NCBI GenBank assembly: GCA_031553855.1
Contig: JAVBKW010000015.1
Location: 1-62,953, forward strand
Direction: 5' to 3'
Source: RACS-047 sp031553855
GTDB lineage: Bacteria; Bacillota; Clostridia; Christensenellales; Pumilibacteraceae
Length of the DNA: 62,953 nt
In this document: positions 49,446 to 58,301 of the stretch, piece by piece
How the letters are laid out: each line of letters starts with the position of its first letter
How positions within the stretch are numbered: the first letter of the stretch is position 1
Notes under the pieces: model-generated
Seen by the model: only the letters and a program-made list of their open reading frames with translations
Told to the model about the DNA's origin: nothing
Databases searched by the model: none
Position numbers and translations under genes: made by a program

Positions 49446-51833
49446 TTATTTTTTATTGAATTTGCTTTGGAGAGCCTTTAAAGCGTCCTCTAATGACTGC
49501 TCTTTTGGAGCGGGACGGTCGTTGCTATTGAAGCCGCCGCGGTCGCTGCGGTTATTGTTGTTATTGAAGTTTGCGCGGTTATTGTTATTATTGCGGTCGT
49601 CGCGGTTAAACGGCCTTGCATCTTTATCGAAAGGCTTTTTCTCCGCGGGTTTTTCGCGCTTTTCGGGCTTGACGGCGTCGGGCGAGCGCATTGAAAGGTT
49701 TATGCGTTGTTTGGCTGCGTCTACGGCGATAACGCGCACCTGCACCTGCTGGCCTACGGTTAACGCCTCGGATGGATGCTTGATATAGTTATCCGAAATT
49801 TCCGAAATATGCACAAGTCCGTCGTGATGGACGCCGATGTCGATGAACGCGCCGAAATCGATAACGTTGCGCACAACGCCCGAAAGGTACATACCCTCTT
49901 TAAGGTCCTTGATATCCATAAGGTCGGCACGCAGTACGGGCGGAGGGAGCGAATCCCTTATGTCGCGGCCCGGTTTAACGATTTCATCGACCATATCCGC
50001 CAAAGTGGGTTCGCCTACTCCGATACTTTCAGCGACCTTGCTTGCCCCCTCGGCTCTGATTTTATCCTTGATGTCGATGAGCTTGCCGCCGGCCACGTCC
50101 GCGTCGGAATAGCCGAACTTCTTTAAAAGCTTTTCGGCCGCAGAGTAGGCTTCGGGATGGACGGAGGTGTTGTCCAGTACGCTCTGTCCGCCGGGTATAC
50201 GCAAAAAACCGGCGCATTGCTGGAACGCTTTAGGCCCAAGTTTTGAAACCTCTAAAAGCTGTGCGCGCTTTGTGAACGCTTGTTTTTTGCGGTATTCCAC
50301 AATATTTTTGGCTATCGAGGAGTTAAGCCCGGACACGTACGAGAGCAGGCTGTAGGATGCCGTGTTAAGGTCAACTCCGACGCTGTTTACGCAGTCCTCA
50401 ACAACTCCCGTAAGCACTTCGGTGAGGCGTTTTTGCGGCATGTCGTGCTGATACTGCCCTACTCCTATAGATTTGACGTCGATTTTGATGAGTTCTGCAA
50501 GCGGATCCTGCAAGCGTCTTGCAATAGAGATCGCGCTTCTTGCGGTGAGGTCGAGGTCGGGGAATTCCTCCGCGCCCAGTTTTGACGCGCTGTATACCGA
50601 CGCGCCCGCCTCGTTGACCACTATATAGCTTAAAGGCCTGGAGCATTCCTTGATAAGCTCTGTGACGAAAATTTCCGATTCCTTGCTCGCCGTTCCGTTT
50701 CCGATAGAAATAACGTCTACCTTATGCTTATCGATAAGCTTTTTAAGCGTCGCTTTCGCTTCCTCGACTCTGGACTGCGGCGGAGTGGGATAGATGACGG
50801 TATGGTCCAAAACGTTGCCGTTTGCGTCGATGAGGGCGATCTTGCAGCCGGTTCTGTAGGCGGGGTCGAGGCCTAAAATGACTTTGCCTTTGAGCGGCGG
50901 CTGGAGCAGCAGCGGCTTTAAGTTGAGTTCAAACATTTTTATCGCCTGTTCGGACGCTTTTTCCGTCAGCTCATTGCGCACTTCCCTTTCGATCGAGGGG
51001 AAAATAAGGCGTTCAAAGCTGTCGGCGATAGTTTCGTCCATTATCATATTAAACGCGCTGTCCTTTTTAAATTCCGCCTTGATCTTATTTAGCGCAAGCT
51101 CTTCCTCGATTTTGACCGAAACCTTCAAGCACTCGTCGTTCTCGCCCCTGTTGATGGCAAGTATCCTGTGCGCAGGTATTGCCGAAACCTTTTCAGAATA
51201 TTCGGCATACATTTCATAAATGTGTTTTTTCTCGTTCTTTTCGTCCTTGGGGTCGAGCTTACATTCGACCTTTGCCGCATCATAAAGCAGCTGGCGAAGG
51301 ATCTTACGCATATTCGCGTCGTCCGATATTTTTTCCGCGATAACGTCCTTTGCGCCGTTTATAGCGTCGGCTGTGGTAAGCACGCCCTTTTCTTCATTAA
51401 TATAAGGGGCGGCAAGCGCGTCGAGATCTGCCTCCTTAAGCTCTTGCGCTAAAATGATTTGCGCTAAAGGCTCAAGCCCCTTTTCGATAGCGACGGACGC
51501 TCTCGTCTTTTTCTTTTGCTTATACGGGCGGTAAATATCCTCGACTTCCGTGAGCGTGAGCGCGGCCTCGAGGGCGGCTTTAAGCTCGTCAGTCCATTTT
51601 CCTTGAGTTTCGATAGAATTCTGCACCTCGGCCTTGCGGGCTACAAGGTTGTTTAAATAAGTCAAGCGGTCGGCAAGCTCACGTATCACCTGGTCGTCGC
51701 ACTCCCCGTGCATTTCCTTACGGTAGCGGGCGATAAACGGGATAGTATTGCCGTCGGCAATAAGGTCGACAATGTTGGATGCGTACTCGTACTTGAGGCT
51801 GAACTCCTCGCTCAGCATTTTTTTGATGTCCAT
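49446..51833 (-). CDS. tex: Tex-family RNA-binding transcription accessory protein
   Basis: 795 residues from the ATG at 51833, which has AGGAG five bases upstream. Tex proteins bind nucleic acid and affect transcription; they are essential or stress-linked in several bacteria. Signatures: IPFIARYRKEMHGECDDQVI near residue 30, GLDPAYRTGCKIALIDANG of the YqgF-like RNase H fold near 325, helix-hairpin-helix segments near 500 (LLSYVSGLNSSIAKNIVEYR), and an S1 domain near 650 (GMYLSGVVRNVIDFGAFIDI). The last 75 residues are a low-complexity Asn/Arg/Asp/Gly tail that most Tex proteins lack. It is a single gene on the minus strand. Confidence 0.93.
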   Translation of the reverse strand: MDIKKMLSEEFSLKYEYASNIVDLIADGNTIPFIARYRKEMHGECDDQVIRELADRLTYLNNLVARKAEVQNSIETQGKWTDELKAALEAALTLTEVEDIYRPYKQKKKTRASVAIEKGLEPLAQIILAQELKEADLDALAAPYINEEKGVLTTADAINGAKDVIAEKISDDANMRKILRQLLYDAAKVECKLDPKDEKNEKKHIYEMYAEYSEKVSAIPAHRILAINRGENDECLKVSVKIEEELALNKIKAEFKKDSAFNMIMDETIADSFERLIFPSIEREVRNELTEKASEQAIKMFELNLKPLLLQPPLKGKVILGLDPAYRTGCKIALIDANGNVLDHTVIYPTPPQSRVEEAKATLKKLIDKHKVDVISIGNGTASKESEIFVTELIKECSRPLSYIVVNEAGASVYSASKLGAEEFPDLDLTARSAISIARRLQDPLAELIKIDVKSIGVGQYQHDMPQKRLTEVLTGVVEDCVNSVGVDLNTASYSLLSYVSGLNSSIAKNIVEYRKKQAFTKRAQLLEVSKLGPKAFQQCAGFLRIPGGQSVLDNTSVHPEAYSAAEKLLKKFGYSDADVAGGKLIDIKDKIRAEGASKVAESIGVGEPTLADMVDEIVKPGRDIRDSLPPPVLRADLMDIKDLKEGMYLSGVVRNVIDFGAFIDIGVHHDGLVHISEISDNYIKHPSEALTVGQQVQVRVIAVDAAKQRINLSMRSPDAVKPEKREKPAEKKPFDKDARPFNRDDRNNNNNRANFNNNNNRSDRGGFNSNDRPAPKEQSLEDALKALQSKFNKK

Positions 51834-52224
51834 ATTCACTCCTGTAAAATAAACAGTTTAAAGGCTTAAAACGCGCTTTTAGTATTGATCTCGTTTTTTA
51901 AAAAACGCTTAATAAATACGATTTCTTAAAACGCCGCTTTTTGCCTTAGCTCTTCTATTTTACATTAAACGCCTTTAAAAAGCAATCAAATTAATGAAAC
52001 GATGAATAAATATGATTCGGCCGTTTCAGGTATTTTTCGGCAAAGTTTTCGGTAATACTTTCTTTAAACCGCAGCAAAAAAACCGGACTGCTTTTTCAGC
52101 CCGTTTTTAGCACAGCTTTTGCCGCTTGGTTCCCTGCGGCGACTTTGTGAATCGGGCTGTCTCAATAACGGGCCGCTTAAAACACCCCTATAGATTTTGC
52201 TTATAGCCGTGAGCCACGCCGCTC

Positions 52225-52375
52225 TTATCAAGAAGCATTTGGGGAAATGGAAGCTTGCTTACATTTCCATAAATGCGCCCGCCGCAAAAGATTTAAAACC
52301 CCGCAGTCTCTGCTGCGGAATGCGCGGCGTTGCCGCGCGGGTGCAGGGCTCTGCCCTGCGGTTTAAAACCTTTTA
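52225..52375 (-). repeat. Hairpin-chain repeat family B, copy 2
   Basis: Read on the minus strand it runs AAAAGGTTTTAAACCGCAGG, stems GCAGGG/CCCTGC, GCGCGG/CCGCGC, CCGCAG/CTGCGG and GGAAATG/CATTTCC with GCAAGC in the last loop, then CTTGATAA. It abuts the stop codon of the VOC gene. The stems differ in sequence from copy 1 at 26214-26351 but pair equally well. The rest of 51834-52224 shows only A/T-rich sequence with GATGAATAAATA-type motifs. Confidence 0.8.
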
Positions 52376-52810
52376 TTTTCCGTAAGCTTGCGCTTTTTGC
52401 GCTTCGTTCTCATAAGATAGCAGCCAGCACACGCCGAACTTGTCCTTGACCGAGCCAAAACACTCGCTCCAAAACGTCTTTTGCGGTTCCATCGTGACCG
52501 TTCCGCCCTCTTTTAACACGCCGAAAGCTTTTTGGAGCAGATCGATACTGTCGAACATGATCATAAGCTGCACCTGCTCGCCGGGGCTGCTGATTTGCGG
52601 CGTATCGCAAAACATTATCGCCTCGCCGCCGAGATTAAGGCGCGCGTGCATTACATATTCCTCCGTTCCCGCCGGAACGGTATAAGCCTTATCGAAATGC
52701 GGCGCATCCTTGAATTTTGCCACTATAGCCTTGCCGCCGAATGCCTTCTCATACAAAGCGATCGCCTCCGACGCGTTGCCGTTAAAGTATAAATACGGAT
52801 TGATTTTCAT
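52373..52810 (-). CDS. VOC-family PhnB-like protein
   Basis: 145 residues. MKINPYLYFNGNASEAIALYEKAFGG is the classic start of the PhnB/YP_3-demethylubiquinone-9 type of glyoxalase-fold proteins, and GSVKDKFGVCWLLSYE its end. The usual metal ligands are not all present, as in PhnB relatives, so the role is probably substrate binding rather than catalysis by a known enzyme. A lone gene, its stop immediately followed by repeat family B. Confidence 0.88.
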   Translation of the reverse strand: MKINPYLYFNGNASEAIALYEKAFGGKAIVAKFKDAPHFDKAYTVPAGTEEYVMHARLNLGGEAIMFCDTPQISSPGEQVQLMIMFDSIDLLQKAFGVLKEGGTVTMEPQKTFWSECFGSVKDKFGVCWLLSYENEAQKAQAYGK

Positions 52811-53053
52811 TTTAAAAACTCCTTGAACAGATATTTATTTAAGGAAATGTTGAACTTATTCCTCGTTTCCTTAACGATACAACAACTATACTATACCGCC
52901 AGAATTAAAGTCAAGGCAAAAGAGCGGTTCCGGATTCCGGTAAACGCGAATACCCGCGCAGAATTCATTTATCTTTGCTCCTATCGCGTTTGCCATATTG
53001 ACATTAACCGTCAAATTTTGTAGAATGAATCTATTAACAGTCAGGAGCTGATT

Positions 53054-53506
53054 ATGAAAAAATCCTTTAATGAAAAACTGAAAGACACTAAGGATATGCC
53101 CAAAATTGTGGCCGTTGAAGAGCCGGGCAGCGTACAGCGGTACGGCGGGACTATGATGCTCATTGCGCCGCCAAAAGACTACGACGATATCATCAAAACT
53201 ATTCCGCACGGCAAGCTGATGCAGACCGAGCTTATACGCAAAACGCTTGCCGATAAATACGGCGCCCAGTTCACCTGCCCGCTCACCGCCGGAATATTTA
53301 TCAACATCTGCGCCCACGCTCACGAGGAACGCGGCGGCCTGAACCCTACGCCCTATTGGCGCGTAGTCAAAAAAGACGGCGAGCTGAACGAAAAATTCCC
53401 CGGCGGCCTTGAAAAGCAAAAAGCCGCCTTAGAAAACGAAGGCCACGAAATAACGATAAAAGGCAAAAGGCTGTTCGTCAAGGATTACCAGACCAGTTTG
53501 ATATAA
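53054..53506 (+). CDS. MGMT-like DNA-binding protein (ATL type)
   Basis: 150 residues behind CAGGAG. The block IPHGKLMQTELIRKTLADKY GAQFTCPLTAGIF and later TPYWRVVKKDGELNEKFPGG follow a small family annotated as methylguanine-methyltransferase-like, with the DNA-binding half of Ada/Ogt. The active PCHR motif is replaced, so true alkyl transfer is unlikely; it may tag alkylated DNA as the ATL proteins do. The N-terminal 50 residues are unique to this subgroup. Single gene. Confidence 0.75.
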   Translation: MKKSFNEKLKDTKDMPKIVAVEEPGSVQRYGGTMMLIAPPKDYDDIIKTIPHGKLMQTELIRKTLADKYGAQFTCPLTAGIFINICAHAHEERGGLNPTPYWRVVKKDGELNEKFPGGLEKQKAALENEGHEITIKGKRLFVKDYQTSLI

Positions 53507-53553
53507 ATATTTCGAGTGAATTTGCCGAAATTTTAATCGTATTTATTTAGCGT

Positions 53554-54339
53554 TTACTTAAGCAAATTTTCAATTTGCGACTGCGTTTCAAGCGACCAAT
53601 CGTAATTGGGCATAAAGGAGCCGGGGTACAAAACCTTTTCTCCCTTCAAGAAGTTCCAATAATCGCAGTCGACGTTTTCCTTATTTATGGCGATCGCCGC
53701 GCGCGAAACTGTTATAAGATGCAATAGGTTATTTTCTCTGAGCACTATCCTGAGTCGGTAAACTGCGTCGCGGTAGAGCTTTTTTGCGAATTCGGACTGT
53801 TTATCCGGCCAAAGGCAGGCGATCGCCTCGCTTAAGGGCAAATATGCTCCGTTCTTATCTACCAGCAGCGCAAGGAGTTCTTTGCTTTTAGAATAAGAAA
53901 ACTTTACCGGCGCGTCGTTGACAAAAAGATCAAAACAGCCGAAAGTGCGGATAGAAATATCGCGTCTGGTTTGCGCAAGCTGCCTGACCTTTTCGATATA
54001 GTTCATCATAAGATTCTTATCATACGGTTTATTGCAAAAGCCCAGCAGATTGGCCCCTATCCGCCGCTTGATATTATCTATGTCGTGGGAAAAGCCGGTA
54101 ATAAATACGATTTGCAGGTGCGGATTGACTTTGATCAGTTTTTCCGCCAAAACTACGCCGTCCATATTGGGCATGCAGATATCTAAAAACGCCGCGTCTA
54201 CCGAATTGGCTGAAACATAATCTATCGCGGCATTGCTCTCATCTAAAAAAAGCTTATACTTTATCGTATGATCCTTTACTATATCGTACAAAAAGGTGGA
54301 CAGCGCTGCCATTTCATCATCGACTATTATAATGTTCAT
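53554..54339 (-). CDS. Response regulator with SARP-type DNA-binding domain
   Basis: 261 residues. The receiver domain (1-120) has the acidic pocket DD at 7-8, Asp53 in AFLDICMPNMDG and Lys in NKPYDK. The C-terminal 130 residues begin ISIRTFGCFDLFVNDAPVKF, the start of the trans-reg/BTAD winged helix of SARP-type activators, and end with a helical bundle. REC fused to SARP is less common than REC with OmpR, LytTR or NarL domains. It forms a two-component pair with the kinase gene upstream at 54634, separated by a 129-bp palindromic repeat. Confidence 0.85.
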   Translation of the reverse strand: MNIIIVDDEMAALSTFLYDIVKDHTIKYKLFLDESNAAIDYVSANSVDAAFLDICMPNMDGVVLAEKLIKVNPHLQIVFITGFSHDIDNIKRRIGANLLGFCNKPYDKNLMMNYIEKVRQLAQTRRDISIRTFGCFDLFVNDAPVKFSYSKSKELLALLVDKNGAYLPLSEAIACLWPDKQSEFAKKLYRDAVYRLRIVLRENNLLHLITVSRAAIAINKENVDCDYWNFLKGEKVLYPGSFMPNYDWSLETQSQIENLLK

Positions 54340-54471
54340 ATATGTAACGTCTCCACATTTTTAATACATTTTAAGGCAGGTTATTTCAGGCGCGAGCTGC
54401 TTTTTTGAAGTTTTGTTAATAAAGTATAAGAAAACAACCGTCGTTAAAGCGTCGAAAAACAGACATTATTC

Positions 54472-54600
54472 GAGGTCGCTGAAAAAGGCGCTGATAGCGG
54501 CGAAAATTGGAACTTTCGACTCTATCGAGTACATTAAGGTACACTCAATCGTCGAAAAACCACACTTTTCGCCACTCTGAGCACCTTTTTGATCGCCCTC
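54472..54600. repeat. 129-bp near-perfect palindrome (MITE-like)
   Basis: GAGGTCGCTGAAAAAGGCGC at the left end mirrors GCACCTTTTTGATCGCCCTC at the right end; inner arms GGCGAAAA/TTTTCGCC and TTTCGAC/GTCGAAA continue to the centre near 54536. It could form one long hairpin in DNA or RNA. It fills most of the 294-base gap between kinase and regulator genes, which otherwise has no feature. Confidence 0.8.
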
Positions 54601-54633
54601 TTAGAACAGTAATGACTTTTTCAGTGATCACCA

Positions 54634-56562
54634 TTACTCGTCAATTTCCGCCGTTTTTTCCGCATACGGAATAAAAATGCTTATTGCCGTTCCTTTGCCG
54701 ATTTCGCTGTCGATCACAATTTCGGCGTTTAAGCTGTATTTAAAGCGTTCTATAATATTTGCAAGGCCCTTGGATTCGGGCTTAATTGCCGCGGCGTCAA
54801 AGCCTATGCCGTTATCATTGACTTCGATAACAATGCGTTTTTCCTCCAAACGGCTGACTATCTGTATATATCCGTCCTCAATAAGCTCGGTTTTAGCGTA
54901 TTTGATAGCATTTTCGATTAGTGGCTGAAGCGAAAGTATGGGTACGTCAAAGTCAAAATATTCGATATCGAACAGCAGCCTCACCTTGTTTTTGAGCCGC
55001 ATATTTTCCAGCTCGAAATAGTTGCCGATGTTCAAAAGCTCGTCTTCAAAGGGGATAAGGTCGCGCTTGTCCGACTCGATGTTGGAACGCAAATGCTTGC
55101 TGAAATAGTTTAGCGCGGTGTCGCCCTCTTCCAGACTTTCGTGATACATACTTTGAATGCTTGTGAGCGCGTTGAAAACAAAATGCGGCTTGATTTGCGC
55201 AAGCATTGCCGCGTGGCGCATATCGGTGTAGTCCTTTTCAAGCTGAATGCTTTTCATCGCGCCTACGGTATTTTGACGCATCCGGACAAAATAAATGATA
55301 CTCATCATTATTGAGATAGTCGTAACAAGCATCCACGGCGGTTCAGAGCTGCTGAAGATCATAGCCGACCAAAAGTCCATCCCCTCGTAAATAAAAACGA
55401 CCATCGAAAGCATCATAAAAAATGAATAAATAAAAGAAAACCTAACGCCTTTCTGCATTGACCGCAGAATCCTGTACAAAATTACCGCCATAACCGCCAG
55501 TAAAAGAACGAAAGGTATCACCTGCCAGAATGAACCCGTCATCAGATAGTAAACCAGAAATAACGCGCTAATCAAGGCTGCAAGGATATTGCGCGATCTT
55601 TTAGAAAAGTCCGTGACCTTTTCGCGCTGAAGATGGAATAAAAAAGAGAGCAGCATAAAACAGTTGCTGAAGATATTCAATATGTAAAACAAGATAGGCG
55701 GCGTCGGGCCTGTAAACCGGTTCAAAATAAAATAAATATTCTTAGAAAACAAATAATGCAGGAACACCGCAATCAAAAAAGCGACTGTCGTCCATTCCTT
55801 TTTTTCTCCGAACAGAGAAAACACCATGATAAGGTTGATGATAGTAAAGGAAATCGCTATCCCGGCAAAAAACAGCGGGAAGTTTTTATTAAAATATGAC
55901 CTTGCAAATTTGATCCCGCTGCCCTGCATAGCGACGACTGGGCAGTCGTTCAGCCCGCCAAGGCCCGCGTTGCCTACCTCGACTACGATCAAAACGTCTT
56001 CGGTTTTTGTTGTGATGTATGTGTTCACGTTTTCGGGTTCATAAGAAATACGCGTTTCGGATTTGTCCTTAGACATTATTCCGTAGGTCGTTATCAACAC
56101 GCCGTTGGCAAAAATACGGTACGGCGTGTCGCAGCCTGTTTCATGGATTTCAAGTTTCTGCCCCTTGCCTACGTTTTGCATTACCAGCGCGTAGGAGGCA
56201 AAGCCTTCGCGGGAAAGAGCCGCGCCGTTAAAGCGCATTCCCGTCCATCTTGACGGAACATAAATCAGTCCGTCCGGCTCATCCGTGATAAGATTGTCGG
56301 TAACGATCCATTTGTTATAGTAAAACTGCCAATCTCCGCGGAGCCTTTTGCCACCCTCTGCCGTTTCCAGATCGATACCGCTAAAATCATATACGCCGTT
56401 TTCCGCTTTGATGTTTTGGGGACGGATGCCGGTAAAATTATAACTGAATTCAAGCGTGTAAAGGATCCAATACACAAGAAAAAGCAGCAGCACAGTATAA
56501 AGCGCGATGCCAAAACCCTTCGATTTCAATATTTTTTTAAGCTTATCCGGCACTTTTATCAT
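54634..56562 (-). CDS. Sensor histidine kinase, 7TM-DISM plus LytS-like core
   Basis: 642 residues. An N-terminal helix (18-40) is followed by an extracellular beta domain of about 170 residues (GDWQFYYNKWIVTD ... IYVPSRWTGMRFNG, like 7TMR-DISM extracellular domain 2). Seven or so helices occupy residues 230-425. The cytoplasmic kinase has its phospho-acceptor in LAQIKPHFVFNALTSIQSMY (His near residue 457), then PILSLQPLIENAIKYA and the ATP-binding DNGIGFD and KGLANIIERF. That core is the His_kinase type of LytS/YehU. Its partner should be the REC-SARP regulator downstream. The signal may be a carbohydrate or peptide outside the cell, but this is a guess. Confidence 0.88.
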   Translation of the reverse strand: MIKVPDKLKKILKSKGFGIALYTVLLLFLVYWILYTLEFSYNFTGIRPQNIKAENGVYDFSGIDLETAEGGKRLRGDWQFYYNKWIVTDNLITDEPDGLIYVPSRWTGMRFNGAALSREGFASYALVMQNVGKGQKLEIHETGCDTPYRIFANGVLITTYGIMSKDKSETRISYEPENVNTYITTKTEDVLIVVEVGNAGLGGLNDCPVVAMQGSGIKFARSYFNKNFPLFFAGIAISFTIINLIMVFSLFGEKKEWTTVAFLIAVFLHYLFSKNIYFILNRFTGPTPPILFYILNIFSNCFMLLSFLFHLQREKVTDFSKRSRNILAALISALFLVYYLMTGSFWQVIPFVLLLAVMAVILYRILRSMQKGVRFSFIYSFFMMLSMVVFIYEGMDFWSAMIFSSSEPPWMLVTTISIMMSIIYFVRMRQNTVGAMKSIQLEKDYTDMRHAAMLAQIKPHFVFNALTSIQSMYHESLEEGDTALNYFSKHLRSNIESDKRDLIPFEDELLNIGNYFELENMRLKNKVRLLFDIEYFDFDVPILSLQPLIENAIKYAKTELIEDGYIQIVSRLEEKRIVIEVNDNGIGFDAAAIKPESKGLANIIERFKYSLNAEIVIDSEIGKGTAISIFIPYAEKTAEIDE

Positions 56563-56851
56563 GTCTGCAAATTTTCCCCGTCATAATGCAAAAAATCTAT
56601 TCAAAAATAATATTTAAACTATAACATATTTAATCAGCTTAAGTCAATCCGCAAAAACAGGGGTATGCTGTGCCGAAATTAACAACAAATATCCCCTTGC
56701 GAGACTTTTGGGGTTTTTTGCCGTAAAAAGGCATAAAAGAATGCGGCGGCAAATATATTTATACAGACGAATGTTATCGCAAGTATTTTGATATCGATAA
56801 ACGTCTGATCAAATATTTAGGCGCAACTTTAAAAAAGAGGTGGCAAAACAG

Positions 56852-57127
56852 ATGGATAATCCAAAACCCCCCGTACAGAAAAGGACTCATACCATAACTA
56901 TAGAAAACCGCTCGAAAGCTTTTTTGACGGGCGTTAATAAAGTGATATCCTCAAACGAGTCCTCCCTGCTGCTAGAGACAAGCGAGGGCGGGCTAAGCGT
57001 TCAGGGCGCAAATTTAAAAATAAGCAAGTACGATATGGAAGCGGGCACGCTAAGCTTTGAGGGCAGCGTAAACGGCCTGAAATATTCGGCGGCAAAAGAG
57101 CCCGTACTTAAAAAGCTCTTCAGATGA
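56852..57127 (+). CDS. yabP: Sporulation protein YabP
   Basis: 91 residues from the ATG at 56852 with GAGGTGG eight bases upstream; a GTG at 56840 lies in that site. RSKAFLTGVNKVISSNESSL and LSVQGANLKISKYDMEAGTL follow the YabP/YqfC spore-coat family pattern. In Bacillus yabP is expressed in the mother cell and is needed for sporulation, next to yabQ. The stop overlaps the following start by 4 bases, as in other spore formers, so the organism or its recent ancestor makes spores. Confidence 0.9.
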   Translation: MDNPKPPVQKRTHTITIENRSKAFLTGVNKVISSNESSLLLETSEGGLSVQGANLKISKYDMEAGTLSFEGSVNGLKYSAAKEPVLKKLFR

Positions 57128-57513
57128 AACAGCAGTTCCTACTGTTTTTAGCCGCTTTCGGGTTGGGGCTGGCGGCGTATGCCCTCTACGTTCTGCAGCG
57201 TCTGCTCGCAAAAAAGACTAAGCTTGCCCCGGTAACGGTAATCTTAGACTTTCTCTTTTGCGCGCTTGCCTTTACCGCTTTTTTGCTGCTAAGTATCTAC
57301 CTTGCTTACGGTCAATTCTACCTCTTTATGGCGCTCGGCGCGCTTGCGGGATTTTTTGCCGCGTTCGCCGCAAGCACTATTTTGCGCGACCTTCTCTTAA
57401 AGCGCGTCGAAAAGAAAAAAGCGCGTCAAGAAAAGCTCAAAGAAAAACTGCTTAAAGCCACGGCTCAAAATACCGGGCAAAAATTTAAAGTCATTAAGGT
57501 TAGAAAACTGTAA
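57124..57513 (+). CDS. yabQ: Sporulation protein YabQ-like
   Basis: 129 residues. Three hydrophobic segments (5-25, 41-62, 66-87) and a basic, Lys-rich C-terminal coil (KRVEKKKARQEKLKEKLLKA) fit YabQ, a membrane protein of the cortex stage. The ATGA overlap with yabP supports the pairing known from Bacillus and Clostridium. DivIC, the usual third gene, is not present here. Confidence 0.85.
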   Translation: MKQQFLLFLAAFGLGLAAYALYVLQRLLAKKTKLAPVTVILDFLFCALAFTAFLLLSIYLAYGQFYLFMALGALAGFFAAFAASTILRDLLLKRVEKKKARQEKLKEKLLKATAQNTGQKFKVIKVRKL

Positions 57514-57520
57514 TATATTT

Positions 57521-57570
57521 TAAAAGGGGCTGTTCTCACGAGTTTTTTTCTCATAAGACAGTCCCTTTTA
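57521..57570. terminator. Terminator between convergent genes
   Basis: TAAAAGGGGCTGTTCTCACG pairs with TCATAAGACAGTCCCTTTTA around a T run. It serves yabQ and the gene at 57577. The stem resembles the one at 12688 (GGGGCTGTCTCACGAG). Confidence 0.75.
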
Positions 57571-57576
57571 AAATTT

Positions 57577-58026
57577 TTATTGCATGCTTTCATCTGCGGC
57601 AGTATCAGTTTTCTGTCCGCTCTGAACATTGTATTCACCGAATGTCTGCAAAAAAACGATTTCGACCCACGGAGCCTTTTTCAACGTGGCAATAAGGCAG
57701 AGACCGTTGAACATAAAATTAAAAAAACCGAATACGAACAATAATGAAGGAATAACCAAAAATTTAAAAATATGCAGCGGGTATGCAAATAAAAGCAAAA
57801 TGCATTTAACCACAGACGGCTGGTTTAATCCTAGTACCGTATCGATAAGCTGCAGCGGAACTTGAAAAGCGCGGATTAACAAGATATAAAAGGCCATAAC
57901 TAAAAAAACGGGCAGTAAAACCGGCGCAAGAATAATGCCCAAAATAAGCGAAATCCCTCCGCCGCCGTATATCCGCTTAACGTTTTCAATAACTTTAATA
58001 AACTGCGCTTTTGTATTCATAGGCAC
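57577..58026 (-). CDS. Membrane protein of unknown function
   Basis: 149 residues. Hydrophobic stretches at about 25-52 and 72-115 (GISLILGIILAPVLLPVFLV, CILLLFAYPLHIFKFLVIPS) suggest three or four helices with no signal peptide. The end is polar and acidic. Nothing connects it to a named family; position opposite yabPQ is not informative. Confidence 0.7.
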   Translation of the reverse strand: MPMNTKAQFIKVIENVKRIYGGGGISLILGIILAPVLLPVFLVMAFYILLIRAFQVPLQLIDTVLGLNQPSVVKCILLLFAYPLHIFKFLVIPSLLFVFGFFNFMFNGLCLIATLKKAPWVEIVFLQTFGEYNVQSGQKTDTAADESMQ

Positions 58027-58140
58027 CTCAACGATTTACTATGCTTAGATTCTAATATAAAAACACTTTATTGTCAATAGGCGCCCTTTCTTTAAGTTTT
58101 CTCAAACCGCAAAAAGAAGGGCAACTTTCATTTTTTATTC

Positions 58141-58160
58141 TCGAGGCGACCGGACTTGAA
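58141..58160 (-). other. tRNA-Pro 3'-end fragment
   Basis: TCGAGGCGACCGGACTTGAA repeats the 3' end of the tRNA-Pro(AGG) at 58211-58230 with two changes. It lies about 50 bases beyond the mature 3' end. Such duplicated ends are typical scars of element insertion or tRNA duplication. Confidence 0.6.
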
Positions 58161-58167
58161 TAGCGTA

Positions 58168-58197
58168 AAAAAGACCGCCAAAACTGACGGTCTTTTT
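58168..58197. terminator. Terminator of tRNA-Pro(AGG)
   Basis: AAAAAGACCG and CGGTCTTTTT form a stem around CCAAAACTGA, immediately downstream of the tRNA on the minus strand. Confidence 0.85.
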
Positions 58198-58207
58198 ACT
58201 TACTTTT

Positions 58208-58284
58208 TGGTCGAGGTGACCAGACTTGAACTGACGACCCCTTGGTCCCTAACCAAGTGCGCTACCAAACTGCGCTACACCTCG
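58208..58284 (-). tRNA. tRNA-Pro (anticodon AGG), CCA encoded
   Basis: Acceptor CGAGGTG/CACCTCG is fully paired and identical to that of tRNA-Pro(CGG). Anticodon stem CTTGG/CCAAG with loop TTAGGGA gives AGG. The T stem GTCAG/CTGGT has two wobble pairs. An A at position 34 is rare for bacterial proline tRNAs and would need deamination to inosine for wide decoding. Confidence 0.94.
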
Positions 58285-58301
58285 AAATTAAAAGCTATAT
58301 C

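Noticed and set aside
53054..53506. Active methylguanine-DNA methyltransferase
   Set aside because: The PCHR-type active site is not present; only the DNA-binding part is similar.
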